Assembly: GCF_030269665.1 (NCBI RefSeq)
Contig: NZ_BSTS01000004.1
Coordinates: 186,001 to 250,000, forward strand
DNA: 64,000 bases
Source: Actinomycetospora sp. NBRC 106375
Lineage (GTDB): Bacteria; Actinomycetota; Actinomycetes; Mycobacteriales; Pseudonocardiaceae
Direction: 5' to 3'
Shown here: in pieces, positions 1 through 8,178 of the stretch
Layout of the letters: every line of letters begins with the position of its first letter
How positions within the stretch are numbered: the stretch's first letter is position 1
Program-made: the position numbers and the translations under genes
The notes under the pieces: model-generated
What the model saw: the letters and a program-made list of their open reading frames with translations, nothing else
The model's database searches: none
What the model was told of the DNA's origin: nothing

Positions 1-1
1 C

Positions 2-1003
2 CCGGTGATCCTGACCAAGCTCTGGTCGGTGGTGCCCAAGCTGTTCGCCTGGCCGCCGGTGCGCAGCCTCGCGCAGCTGCTCGAGCGGATCTCGCTGCTG
101 GCGCTGGTCGGCGGAATCCTGTTCGAGCTGGTCACCGGCATCATGAACATCCAGTACGACTACTCGTTCGGCTTCGACTTCTACACCGCGCACTACTGGG
201 GCGCGTGGGTGTTCATCGCGGGCTTCCTCGCCCACGTCGCGATCAAGCTGCCGACGATGGTCCGCGCGCTGCGCACCGGGGCCCCGGGTCGGTGGCTGCA
301 CGACACGACCGCGGAGACCGTGCCGGAGCCGCCCGACGACGAGCCGGGGCACAGCCTGGTCGCGGTGTCGCCGAGCCCGCCGACGATGAGCCGCCGGACC
401 CTGATCGGCGCGGTCGCCGGCGGCAGCGCGCTCGTCGGGGTGCTGACCATCGGGACCACCGTCGACGCGCTCCGCCCGCTGGCCTTCCTCTCGCCGCGCG
501 GGCGGTCGTACGGCACCGGGCCCAGCGACTTCCAGGTCAACCGCACCGCGTTCGCCGCGGGCGTCGGGCCCGGGATCGGCGACGGCTACGCGCTGGCGCT
601 GCGCGGGGGCCCGGCCGGCGAGGTTCGGCTGGACCGGGCGGCGCTGGGCGCGCTGCCCCAGCACACCGCGACGCTGCCGATCGCGTGCGTCGAGGGCTGG
701 TCGGTGACGCGGACGTGGACCGGCGTGCGGCTGCGCGACCTCGCCGCCCTGGCCGGTGTCCCGGCGCCCGCCACCGCGTTCGTCCAGTCCCTGGAGCGGG
801 CCGGGCCGTTCGCCCGCGTGACGCTGCAGGGCAACCAGGTGCTCGACCCCGACGCGCTGCTCGCCCTGCGCGTGGGCGAGGACGCGGGTGCGATGGCCGA
901 CCTCTCGCTCGACCACGGCTTCCCGGCGCGCGTGATCGTCCCGGCGCTCCCGGGCGTGCACAACACCAAGTGGGTCGGCGCGATCGACTTCCGGAGCGCG
1001 TGA
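2..1003 (+). CDS. Membrane-anchored molybdopterin-dependent oxidoreductase (5' end outside window)
   Basis: The frame is open to the left edge, so the start is probably upstream; an in-frame GTG at 5 would leave an incomplete membrane domain. The first ~85 residues hold hydrophobic helices with histidines (TAHYWGAW, FLAHVAIKL), like cytochrome b561-type anchors. A Pro-rich linker and another hydrophobic stretch (about residues 130-155) follow. The last ~150 residues are a sulfite-oxidase-type molybdopterin domain: LPIACVEGWS contains the cysteine expected to bind Mo, followed by RTWTGV and the terminal KWVGAI motif. I infer a membrane enzyme with its catalytic domain on the outer face; substrate unknown. 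The stop overlaps the start of the next gene, so the two are probably coupled. Confidence 0.85.
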   Translation, partial: PVILTKLWSVVPKLFAWPPVRSLAQLLERISLLALVGGILFELVTGIMNIQYDYSFGFDFYTAHYWGAWVFIAGFLAHVAIKLPTMVRALRTGAPGRWLHDTTAETVPEPPDDEPGHSLVAVSPSPPTMSRRTLIGAVAGGSALVGVLTIGTTVDALRPLAFLSPRGRSYGTGPSDFQVNRTAFAAGVGPGIGDGYALALRGGPAGEVRLDRAALGALPQHTATLPIACVEGWSVTRTWTGVRLRDLAALAGVPAPATAFVQSLERAGPFARVTLQGNQVLDPDALLALRVGEDAGAMADLSLDHGFPARVIVPALPGVHNTKWVGAIDFRSA

Positions 1004-1494
1004 TGGGCCGCTTCCGACGCTTCTACGGCGAGCACCCGCTGCACCTGCTCGCGCTGCTCGGCTGCTTCGCGCTGGCCGGGGCCGCGGTGCTCGCGCTCGT
1101 GCCGGACCCGAGCGCGGTCACGATCCTCATCTGGTTCGCCGCCGCCGTGATCGGCCACGACCTCGTGCTCTACCCGCTCTACGCCCTCGCCGACCGATCC
1201 CTGGTGCTGACGCGGTGGGTGCGCCGGCGCGTCTCGTCCCGGGCGGTGCTGGTGCCCGCGACCAACCACGTCCGCCTGCCCGCGATCGGCGCGGCGCTCG
1301 TCGGGCTGATCTGGTTGCCGACGATCTCCGGCAACGGCGCTCCCGTCCTGTTCTTCGCCGCCGGCCTCCCCCCGACCGTCGACTACGTCTCCCGCTGGCT
1401 GCTGCTCACCGCCGCGCTCTTCCTCGCCAGCGCCGTCGTCTACGCCGTCCGCCTGGGTCGGGCGGCCGTCCGTGAACGGTCGTCCCGGCCGTAG
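1003..1494 (+). CDS. Small integral membrane protein, partner of the Mo oxidoreductase
   Basis: This is a 163-residue protein starting at the ATG that overlaps the upstream TGA by one base. It has about four hydrophobic segments (residues ~13-32, 36-60, 85-110, 125-150) separated by Arg-rich loops, and no recognisable catalytic motif. A conserved-looking GHDLVLYPLYALAD stretch lies in the second segment. Coupling to the Mo oxidoreductase suggests a shared membrane role, but I do not recognise a named family. The stop codon sits in the loop of a strong hairpin that probably ends transcription. Confidence 0.7.
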   Translation: MGRFRRFYGEHPLHLLALLGCFALAGAAVLALVPDPSAVTILIWFAAAVIGHDLVLYPLYALADRSLVLTRWVRRRVSSRAVLVPATNHVRLPAIGAALVGLIWLPTISGNGAPVLFFAAGLPPTVDYVSRWLLLTAALFLASAVVYAVRLGRAAVRERSSRP

Positions 1495-1506
1495 CCGGGA
1501 CGACCG
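1477..1506. terminator. Bidirectional terminator hairpin between convergent genes
   Basis: A perfect 13-bp stem (CGGTCGTCCCGGC and its complement) with a 4-nt loop spans the stop codon of the membrane-protein gene and ends 11 bp before the convergent methyltransferase gene. There is no U-tract, as is common in high-GC actinobacteria. Confidence 0.7.
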
Positions 1507-1516
1507 CACCGTGGGG

Positions 1517-2314
1517 TCAGGGCTTGCGGCCCCAGGCCGAGACGAGCGGCGGGTTGGACATGTGGAGGCGCCCGGAGCCGAGCGCGTCGAGGTGGGCCGC
1601 GAGGTCGTCCTCGGTCGCCCACCCGGTGGCGACGAGCCCCGCGCCGACCTGGTGCACGTTGGCGGCCTCGAGCCGGGCGACGGCGGGGTCCGCGAGGGGG
1701 AAGGTCGCGTCCGCTCCCACGTCGACGAGACCCGCCTCGCCCATCACGCGGGGCAGCGCGCGCCCGTAGCGCAGGTGGACGCCGCGCCGGGCGAGCAGGT
1801 CGATGAAGCCCGCCCGGAGGCGGTTGGCGCGCTGGCCGTCGACGTCGCCGCGCTCCTCGGCCTCGAGGCACGGGACCGGCTGGCTCTCGACGTCGTAGTC
1901 CTCGACGAGGACCCACCCGCCGGGCCGCAGCGCCCCGATCATCCGCCGCAGCGCCTCGTCGCGCTCGGGCACATGCGTGAGCACCAGCCGGGCGTGCACG
2001 AGGTCGAACTCCTTGCCCGGCGGGTCGTCGGCCGCGACGTCGTGGACACGCACCTCGACCCCCGGCGGGACGTCGTCGATCCACCCGACGTCGAGGTCGG
2101 TCGCGAGGACCCGGCCCCGTGGTCCGACGAGCCTTGCGAGCATCGCCGGCACCGAGGGACCCCCGGCGCCGACCTCCCAGCACGCGCCGCCCGGGGGCAG
2201 CCCGAGGGCTTCCACGTGGCGGGCGGTGACCGGGTCGTAGAGCGCCGAGAGCGCCGCGAAGCGCGCCGCGGCCTCGCTCGCTGCGTTGTCCAGCAGGTAG
2301 GTCGATGCGCTCAT
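1517..2314 (-). CDS. Class I SAM-dependent methyltransferase
   Basis: This 265-residue protein has a Rossmann methyltransferase fold. Motif I is EVGAGGPSVPAML near residue 47, the acidic end of strand 2 is ATDLDVGW, and the motif after strand 4 is DLVHARLVLTHVPERDEAL, followed by LRPGGWVLVEDYDVE. This pattern fits the small-molecule methyltransferases common in actinobacterial secondary metabolism. The ATG overlaps the stop of the SnoaL-like gene (ATGA), making it the last gene of a four-gene coupled cassette. The substrate cannot be read from sequence. Confidence 0.85.
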   Translation of the reverse strand: MSASTYLLDNAASEAAARFAALSALYDPVTARHVEALGLPPGGACWEVGAGGPSVPAMLARLVGPRGRVLATDLDVGWIDDVPPGVEVRVHDVAADDPPGKEFDLVHARLVLTHVPERDEALRRMIGALRPGGWVLVEDYDVESQPVPCLEAEERGDVDGQRANRLRAGFIDLLARRGVHLRYGRALPRVMGEAGLVDVGADATFPLADPAVARLEAANVHQVGAGLVATGWATEDDLAAHLDALGSGRLHMSNPPLVSAWGRKP

Positions 2315-2697
2315 GTGGCACTCCCGTCGCGATAGGGCGCCCGCCAGTCCGGCGCGTCCCAGGGCGGTCCGCCGTAGATCGTCTCGCGCACGACCCGGCC
2401 GTCACGGAACTCGAGGATGCTCACGCCGTGGTGCGGGTCGCCGCCGTCGTAGCGGACCAGGGCCTCGGCGACCCACACGTCCCCGGACCCGACGATCCGG
2501 CGCAGGTCGAACGTCACGTCGGCCGGGTAGCGCCGCCGCCACCCGAGGAACGTCCGCCGGCCCGTGAACCGCTCGCCGGACTGCGGGAACTCCAGCATCG
2601 CGTCCGCGGCGAAGATCTCGTGGGCGAGGTCGGGATCCCGGCCGCTGAGCTGCACGTAGCGCTCGATCGCCGCCCGCCGGGTCACGTCGTCGCTCAC
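2311..2697 (-). CDS. SnoaL-like / NTF2-fold protein
   Basis: This is a 128-residue protein with the features of the NTF2-like superfamily: an N-terminal helix (RRAAIERYVQLSGRDPD), IFAADAMLEFP, and a C-terminal sheet ending with HGVSILEFRDGRVVRETIYGGPPW. Such proteins are cyclases, isomerases, dehydratases or binding proteins. The GTG start is chosen because it forms a GTGA overlap with the upstream methyltransferase stop; the much longer open frame upstream in this phase is a shadow. Its place between two methyltransferases suggests a role in the same small-molecule pathway. Confidence 0.75.
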   Translation of the reverse strand: MSDDVTRRAAIERYVQLSGRDPDLAHEIFAADAMLEFPQSGERFTGRRTFLGWRRRYPADVTFDLRRIVGSGDVWVAEALVRYDGGDPHHGVSILEFRDGRVVRETIYGGPPWDAPDWRAPYRDGSAT

Positions 2698-3512
2698 GAC
2701 GCGGGCCGGTGCGCGACCGCCGCGAACACAGCGATCATGATCTCGGGGCGCTCGGACCGGTCGTCCATGGCCGCGGCCGCGGCGCCCCAGCGGGCGACGT
2801 CGCCCGCGTCCGCGATCCCCGAGGCGACCATCGCGTCCCGCGCCGCCCACGCCGGACCACGCACCCCGACGGGCAGCGGCTGGATGTCGAACCAGCCGCG
2901 GAAGGCGTCGACCTCGAGCCCCGCCGACCGGGCGAGCGTCGCGAGGCGCCGGCCGACCCGCACGTCGTTGCCGCGCTCGGCGTGCCAGCGCGCGTAGCGC
3001 TCCGTCATGTCCTCGATGTCGGGGCTCGAGGGGTCGATGCCCGCGGCGGACGCGTCGACGTCGAGCAGGTACACGTGCCCGCCGGGCCGCACGAGCGACG
3101 CGAGGTGGGAGACGATGCGCTGCTCGGCGCCGCCGTTGTGGGCGAGCACGTGGCGCAGGACGGCCACGTCGTACGAGCCCGCGGGCAGGCCGGTGGCGTC
3201 GGCGCGGCCCTGCCGCACGCCCGCGCGGTGGATGCCGGCGCCGGCGAGCACGGAGCGGGCCGTCGCCACCGCCTCGGGGTCCCCGTCGACGCCGGCGACC
3301 GCGCCGTGCGGTCCGACGCACTCGGCCAGCGCCAGCAGCATCGCCCCGGGCCCGCAGCCGACGTCGACCACCCGCGCCCCGGCCCGCAGCCCGGCCAGCT
3401 CCCACAGATCCGCCTCCTGCACGCGGGCCCGCTGCGCCATGAAGCGGTAGCGCTCGAGCTCGTCGGGCGAGAGCCGCAGCGCGTAATGCGCGTCGGGCTC
3501 GGTCGCGGTCAT
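2694..3512 (-). CDS. Class I SAM-dependent methyltransferase
   Basis: This is a 272-residue methyltransferase with a well-formed motif I (VVDVGCGPGAML, near residue 48), the acidic residue of motif II in AGVDGDPEAV, and the post-motif III sequence LVRPGGHVYLLDVD. It is distinct from the other methyltransferase of the cassette. The ATG overlaps the stop of the CoA-ligase gene (ATGA), and its own stop overlaps the SnoaL-like start. All four genes are therefore likely on one message, transcribed from in front of the ligase. Confidence 0.85.
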   Translation of the reverse strand: MTATEPDAHYALRLSPDELERYRFMAQRARVQEADLWELAGLRAGARVVDVGCGPGAMLLALAECVGPHGAVAGVDGDPEAVATARSVLAGAGIHRAGVRQGRADATGLPAGSYDVAVLRHVLAHNGGAEQRIVSHLASLVRPGGHVYLLDVDASAAGIDPSSPDIEDMTERYARWHAERGNDVRVGRRLATLARSAGLEVDAFRGWFDIQPLPVGVRGPAWAARDAMVASGIADAGDVARWGAAAAAMDDRSERPEIMIAVFAAVAHRPAS

Positions 3513-5170
3513 CGCGCGACGACCGTGCGGCCGGACGGGTCGGACGGGTCGGCCGGTGTCCCGGCCCGCTCCCCCGCCGGGAGCGCACCCTCGCGGTGCG
3601 CGGCGACCAGCACCCGGCGCAGGATCTTCCCCGACGGCGAGACCGGGATGGCCTCGACGAACGCGACCTCGGTGATCCGCTTGTGCGGCGCGACCCGGGC
3701 CCCGACGTACGCGAGGATCTCCGCGGCCTCCACCCCGTCGGCGGCCACGACCACGGCCTTCGGGCGCTGCCCGGCGCGGTCGTCGTCCACGGGGATGACC
3801 GCGGCGTCGGCGACCCCGGGGTGCTCCCGCAGCACCGCCTCCAGCTCCGCCGGGGCCACCTGGAGGCCCTTGACCTTGATCAGTTCCTTGAGCCGGTCCT
3901 CGACGAACAGGTTCCCGTCGGCGTCGAAGCGCGCCAGGTCGCCCGTGTGCAGCCAGCCGTCGTCGTCGATCGTGGCGGCGCTCGCCCCGGCGTTGCCGAG
4001 ATAGCCCGCCATGAGCTGCGGTCCGCGCACCCACAGCTCGCCGGTCTCGGCCGGGTCCCGGTCGGCACCGGTCTCCGGGTCGACGATGCGCGCCTCCATC
4101 CCCGGCAGCAGCCGGCCGCACGACCCGGGCACGACGGGCACCGTGGCGTCGAACAGCGCGATCGCCGCGACCGCCTCGGTCATGCCGTAGCCCTGCCCCA
4201 GCGGGCACCCGACCCGGCGCGCGCACTCCTGCTGCAGCTCCGCGCCGAGCGGGGCCGCCCCGCAGCCGAGCAGCCGCAGCGACGAGAGGTCGTGGCGGGC
4301 GACGGCGGGGTGGCGCGCCATGGCCAGCACGATCGGCGGCACGACGATCGAGACGGTGACCCGCTGGTCGGCGATCGTCGCGAGGTAGGCCTCGACGTCG
4401 AACCGCGGCAGCGTCACGACCGCGCCGCCGGCCCGCAGCGTCACCGCCGCGACCACCGCGAGGCCGACGGCGTGGAAGAACGGGGCCACGGCCATCGAGC
4501 GGTCGTCGGGCGTGAGGCCCATGAGCTCCTGGGCCTGCGCGGTGTGCGTGACGATCGCGCGGTGGGTGAGCATCACGCCCTTCGCCAGCCCGGTGGTGCC
4601 CGACGAGTAGGGCAGCAGCGCGAGGTCGGTGCCGGGGTCGACGAGCCCGCGCGGCACCACCACGTCGGTGCCGGCGTCCAGGACGTTGCCGTAGGCGATC
4701 TCGCCGTCGGGATCGCCGATCACGATGATCCCCACGTCACGGGCCTGCTGGGACACCGCGGCCCGCACCAACGGCAGGAACATCGGCACCGTCACCACGG
4801 ACCGCGCCCGGCCGTCGCGCAGCTGGGCGGCGATCTCGTCGGACGTGTAGAGCGGGTTGATGCCGGACACCACCCCGCCCGCGGTCATGGTGCCGAAGCA
4901 GGAGACGAGCCACTCCGGGCCGTTGGGGGCCACGACGGCGACGACGTCACCCGGCGCGAGGCCCCCGGCCCTCATCCCGGCGGCGAACCGCTGCACGTCC
5001 CGGCGCAGCTCGCGGTAGGTCACGACGCGGCCTGTCGGCCCGTCGACGACGGCCGGGGCGTCCGGGCGGGCGGCGTCGTGGTCGAGCAGGTACTCGGGGA
5101 CGGTCACGTCGGCCACGACCACGGCGGGTCGGGGGCTGCGGACGACACGGTCGTCGGACAGAGCGGTCAT
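3509..5170 (-). CDS. AMP-forming acyl/aryl-CoA ligase (4-coumarate-CoA ligase-like)
   Basis: This 553-residue ANL-superfamily enzyme activates a carboxylic acid as its adenylate and transfers it to CoA. It shows the P-loop-like YSSGTTGLAKGVML (about residue 187), the A5 motif GQGYGMTEA, the A7 motif GWLHTGDLARFD, the hinge DRLKELIKVKGLQVAP and the C-terminal catalytic lysine motif SPSGKILRR. The overall pattern is closest to plant-type 4CL and related ligases. The ATG has a good ribosome site (GGAGG, 5 nt away). It is the first gene of the cassette, with a LuxR-family activator divergently encoded 168 bp away. Confidence 0.88.
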   Translation of the reverse strand: MTALSDDRVVRSPRPAVVVADVTVPEYLLDHDAARPDAPAVVDGPTGRVVTYRELRRDVQRFAAGMRAGGLAPGDVVAVVAPNGPEWLVSCFGTMTAGGVVSGINPLYTSDEIAAQLRDGRARSVVTVPMFLPLVRAAVSQQARDVGIIVIGDPDGEIAYGNVLDAGTDVVVPRGLVDPGTDLALLPYSSGTTGLAKGVMLTHRAIVTHTAQAQELMGLTPDDRSMAVAPFFHAVGLAVVAAVTLRAGGAVVTLPRFDVEAYLATIADQRVTVSIVVPPIVLAMARHPAVARHDLSSLRLLGCGAAPLGAELQQECARRVGCPLGQGYGMTEAVAAIALFDATVPVVPGSCGRLLPGMEARIVDPETGADRDPAETGELWVRGPQLMAGYLGNAGASAATIDDDGWLHTGDLARFDADGNLFVEDRLKELIKVKGLQVAPAELEAVLREHPGVADAAVIPVDDDRAGQRPKAVVVAADGVEAAEILAYVGARVAPHKRITEVAFVEAIPVSPSGKILRRVLVAAHREGALPAGERAGTPADPSDPSGRTVVAR

Positions 5171-5338
5171 CGGGTCCTCCGGATCACGAGGTCCGGGCCA
5201 GGACAGCCCCGATCCGGGCTCTCGGCGTCGGGGCGCCACCCCGAGAACTGCGGATGTAGTCACATCTCGTGATGGCGTGAGGCATGTCGCCCCTCCTACG
5301 GTGGTCCGACCGGGGGCGATGAGACACGGAGTGTCGTC

Positions 5339-8122
5339 ATGGGGCTGGCGACGACGGGCACGGCTGCGCACGACGCGGCGCTGCTCGAGCGTGAGCACGA
5401 GCTCGGGGTGCTCGCGGAGGTCGTCGCGTCGGCCGCGGGCGGCCACGGCGGTCTGGTCTGGATCGAGGGCCCGCCCGGGATCGGCAAGACGCGCCTGCTC
5501 AGCGCGGCCCGCGACCGGGACGGCACGGCCACCGTGCTCACGGCCCGGGGCGGCCCGCTGGAACGGGATTTCGCGTTCGGGGTCGTCCGCGACCTGTTCG
5601 AGCCGCTCCTCGCCGCCGACGGGGACGAGCTGTTCGCCGGCGCCGCCCGGCTGGCCGCGCCCGCGCTGACCCTCGAGGGACCGCCCGAGGGCGACCCGGC
5701 CGGCACCCTGCACGGCCTCTACTGGTTGGTGGCGGGCGTCGCCGAGCGCGGCCCGGTCATGCTGCTGGTCGACGACGCGCACCTCGCGGACGCGGCGTCG
5801 CTGCGCGCCCTGGCCTACGTCGCGCGCCGGGTCGCCGAGCTGCCCGTCGCGATCGTGCTCGCCCTCCAGGACCCGGCCGCCCTCCTCGAGCCCGCGGTGG
5901 TCGACGCGCTGCGCGAGGCCGACGTCGCCACCGTGCTGCGCCCCGGACCCCTCAGCGAGGCCGCCGTCGGCGCCCTCGTCGACGGCCGCCTCGGGACCGT
6001 CCCCACCGCCTTCGTCCGGGCCTGTCACGAGGCCACCGGCGGCAACCCCCTGCTCGTGCGGGCCCTGCTCGGGGCCGTGGCCGAGGCCGGGGACGGGGCG
6101 CGGGGGCCCGAGATCGTCGCCGAGCTCGCGCCCACGGTGGTCGCGCGGTTCGTCGCGCGGCGGCTCGGCGAGGCCGGCGGGGACGCCACGGCGGTCGCCG
6201 GGGCGGTGGCCGTCCTCGGCGGGACCGCCGAGCTGCGCCACGTCGTGGCGGTCGCCGGGCTCGACCCCGACCGTGCGGCCGTCGGGGCGGAGACGCTCGT
6301 GGCCGCCCGGCTGCTGGCCCCGGGGCGGCCCCTGACCTTCGAGCACTCGCTGATCGAGCAGGCGGTCGCCGACCGGCTCGGGCCCGCCGAGCGCCACCGC
6401 GGGCACCGCCGCGCCGCCGACGCCCTCGCCGCGGACGGCGCCGGCGCGGAGCTGGTCGCCGCGCAGCTGCTGCACACCGAGGCGTTCGCCGACCCGACCG
6501 TCGTGGCGTGGCTGCGGGCGGGTGGCCGGGCGGCCCTGCGCAAGGGCGCGCCGGAGACCGCCCGGGCGTACCTGCAGCGGGCCGCCGCCGAGCCCCCGCC
6601 CGCCGAGGAGCGGGCGGCCGTGCTCCACGAGCTAGGCACGGCGACCGCGCGGGTGTCGCACACCGAGGGCGTCGTCCTGCTCGAGGAGGCGTTCGCGACC
6701 GCCACCCACCCGCGGCGGCGCGGTCTCGTCGCGCTCGACCTGGCCCGCGAGCTGCAGACGACGCTCGCCTTCCCGCGCGCCCTCGCGGTGCTCGACGAGG
6801 CGCGGGCGGGCCTCGACGACGGCAGCGAGGCCGCGATCGAGCTCGCCGCGGCGTCCGCGGGCCTGGCGCGGCGCGATCCGGCCCGGCGGGGCGAGGCCGT
6901 CGCGCTCACCCACGCCCTGCGCCGCGAGGGCCGGCTACCCGCGCGCGGCGGGGCGATCCTGCTCGCGACCACCGCCCTCGAGGCACTCCAGACCGACCGT
7001 GACACCGGTGCGGTGGACACCGCGGTGGCGATGGCGCGCGAGGCCCTCGACGCGACGCTGCGCGAGCCCGCCCCGGACCCGGCCGTCGTCCTGCCCGCGA
7101 CGATGGTGCTGGTGGCGATCGACCACCTCGAGCCCGTGCGCGCCGCCGCCGAGGCGATGCTCGCCGGGGCCCGGCGGCGGGGGTCGACCGTCGACTTCGC
7201 CGCCGCGAGCGTGCTGCGCACCCAGACCCGCTACCTGCAGGGCGACCTGGTGGAGGCCGAGGCGGACGCCCGGCTCGCCGACGCGCTCGCGGTCGAGCAC
7301 GGGCTGCACGCCGCGCGGCGCTACACCCTGAGCTGGCTGGTCGTGGTCCTCGTGGAGCGCGGCGCGGTCGACGAGGCCGCGGCGACGCTGGACGCGGCGC
7401 AGGGCCACACCGGGTTCGCGTACCTGCTCGCCGCGCGGGGGCGGCTGCGTCTCGCGCAGGGACGGGCGGGCGAGGCGCGCGACGACTTCACGGCGTGCGG
7501 CGAGCGCCTGCGCCTGCGCGGGATCAGCCATCCCGGGCTGCTGCCCTGGCGGACCGGGCTCGCGGCCGCCCAGCACCGGCTCGGGGACACGGCGTCGGCG
7601 GTGGGGACCGCCGACGACGCGGTCGCGGTCGCCCGCCGGTACGCGACGCCCCGGGCGCTCGCCGACGCGCTGCGGACGCGCGGGCTGGTGGGCGGCACGA
7701 TCGCGCCGCTGCGCGAGGCGGTGACGCTGCTCGGGCCCACCCCCGCACGCCTGGACCTGGCGCGCGCCCACGTCGACCTCGGCGCGGCGCTGCGGCGCAC
7801 GAACCAGCGGGCGGCGGCGCGCACGCTGCTCGCCACCGGCCAGGACCTGGCGGTGCGCTGCGGCGCGGACCGTCTCGTCGACCGCGCCCGCGAGGAGCTG
7901 CACGCCGCCGGCGCCCGGCCCCGCCGCGTGGCCGTGACCGGCGCCGAGTCGCTGACCGCGGCCGAGCGCCGGGTCGCCGAGCTCGCCGCCGACGGCCTGT
8001 CGAACCGCGAGGTCGCCCAGGCGCTGTTCGTCACGACGAAGACGGTCGAGACCCACCTGGGGCACGTGTACCGCAAGCTCGACGTCGCCGGCCGCGACGA
8101 GCTCGCCGCGTGCCTGGGATGA
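5339..8122 (+). CDS. LAL-type LuxR regulator with N-terminal AAA-like ATPase
   Basis: This 927-residue protein has the architecture of large ATP-binding LuxR (LAL) activators. It has a Walker A motif GPPGIGKT at about residue 43, a Walker B-like MLLVDDAHLAD near residue 141, a long Ala/Leu/Arg-rich helical repeat region, and a C-terminal LuxR HTH (LTAAERRVAELAADGLSNREVAQALF). Such proteins are cytoplasmic activators, often of catabolic or secondary-metabolite genes. It is divergent from the ligase/methyltransferase cassette, its most likely target. The 168-bp gap should contain both promoters. Confidence 0.88.
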   Translation: MGLATTGTAAHDAALLEREHELGVLAEVVASAAGGHGGLVWIEGPPGIGKTRLLSAARDRDGTATVLTARGGPLERDFAFGVVRDLFEPLLAADGDELFAGAARLAAPALTLEGPPEGDPAGTLHGLYWLVAGVAERGPVMLLVDDAHLADAASLRALAYVARRVAELPVAIVLALQDPAALLEPAVVDALREADVATVLRPGPLSEAAVGALVDGRLGTVPTAFVRACHEATGGNPLLVRALLGAVAEAGDGARGPEIVAELAPTVVARFVARRLGEAGGDATAVAGAVAVLGGTAELRHVVAVAGLDPDRAAVGAETLVAARLLAPGRPLTFEHSLIEQAVADRLGPAERHRGHRRAADALAADGAGAELVAAQLLHTEAFADPTVVAWLRAGGRAALRKGAPETARAYLQRAAAEPPPAEERAAVLHELGTATARVSHTEGVVLLEEAFATATHPRRRGLVALDLARELQTTLAFPRALAVLDEARAGLDDGSEAAIELAAASAGLARRDPARRGEAVALTHALRREGRLPARGGAILLATTALEALQTDRDTGAVDTAVAMAREALDATLREPAPDPAVVLPATMVLVAIDHLEPVRAAAEAMLAGARRRGSTVDFAAASVLRTQTRYLQGDLVEAEADARLADALAVEHGLHAARRYTLSWLVVVLVERGAVDEAAATLDAAQGHTGFAYLLAARGRLRLAQGRAGEARDDFTACGERLRLRGISHPGLLPWRTGLAAAQHRLGDTASAVGTADDAVAVARRYATPRALADALRTRGLVGGTIAPLREAVTLLGPTPARLDLARAHVDLGAALRRTNQRAAARTLLATGQDLAVRCGADRLVDRAREELHAAGARPRRVAVTGAESLTAAERRVAELAADGLSNREVAQALFVTTKTVETHLGHVYRKLDVAGRDELAACLG

Positions 8123-8131
8123 CCGGGATAC

Positions 8132-8171
8132 GTGAGCGAACTTTGGTGCTATAGCACCAACGTTCGCTCAC
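8132..8171. repeat. 40-nt palindromic repeat, copy 1 (convergent gene ends)
   Basis: GTGAGCGAAC...GTTCGCTCAC forms a 20+20 palindrome with one mismatch, centred on CTATAG. It lies between the convergent LuxR and SfnG-like genes, 9 bp and 7 bp from their stops, so it can act as a bidirectional terminator. Same length, ends and centre as the elements at 12097 and 40571. Confidence 0.9.
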
Positions 8172-8178
8172 ATGGGGG

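Noticed and set aside
3509-6628. Ligase frame extended far upstream over the LuxR gene
   Set aside because: The ligase family starts near 5170, where a GGAGG site is present. Upstream residues are antisense to the LuxR gene.
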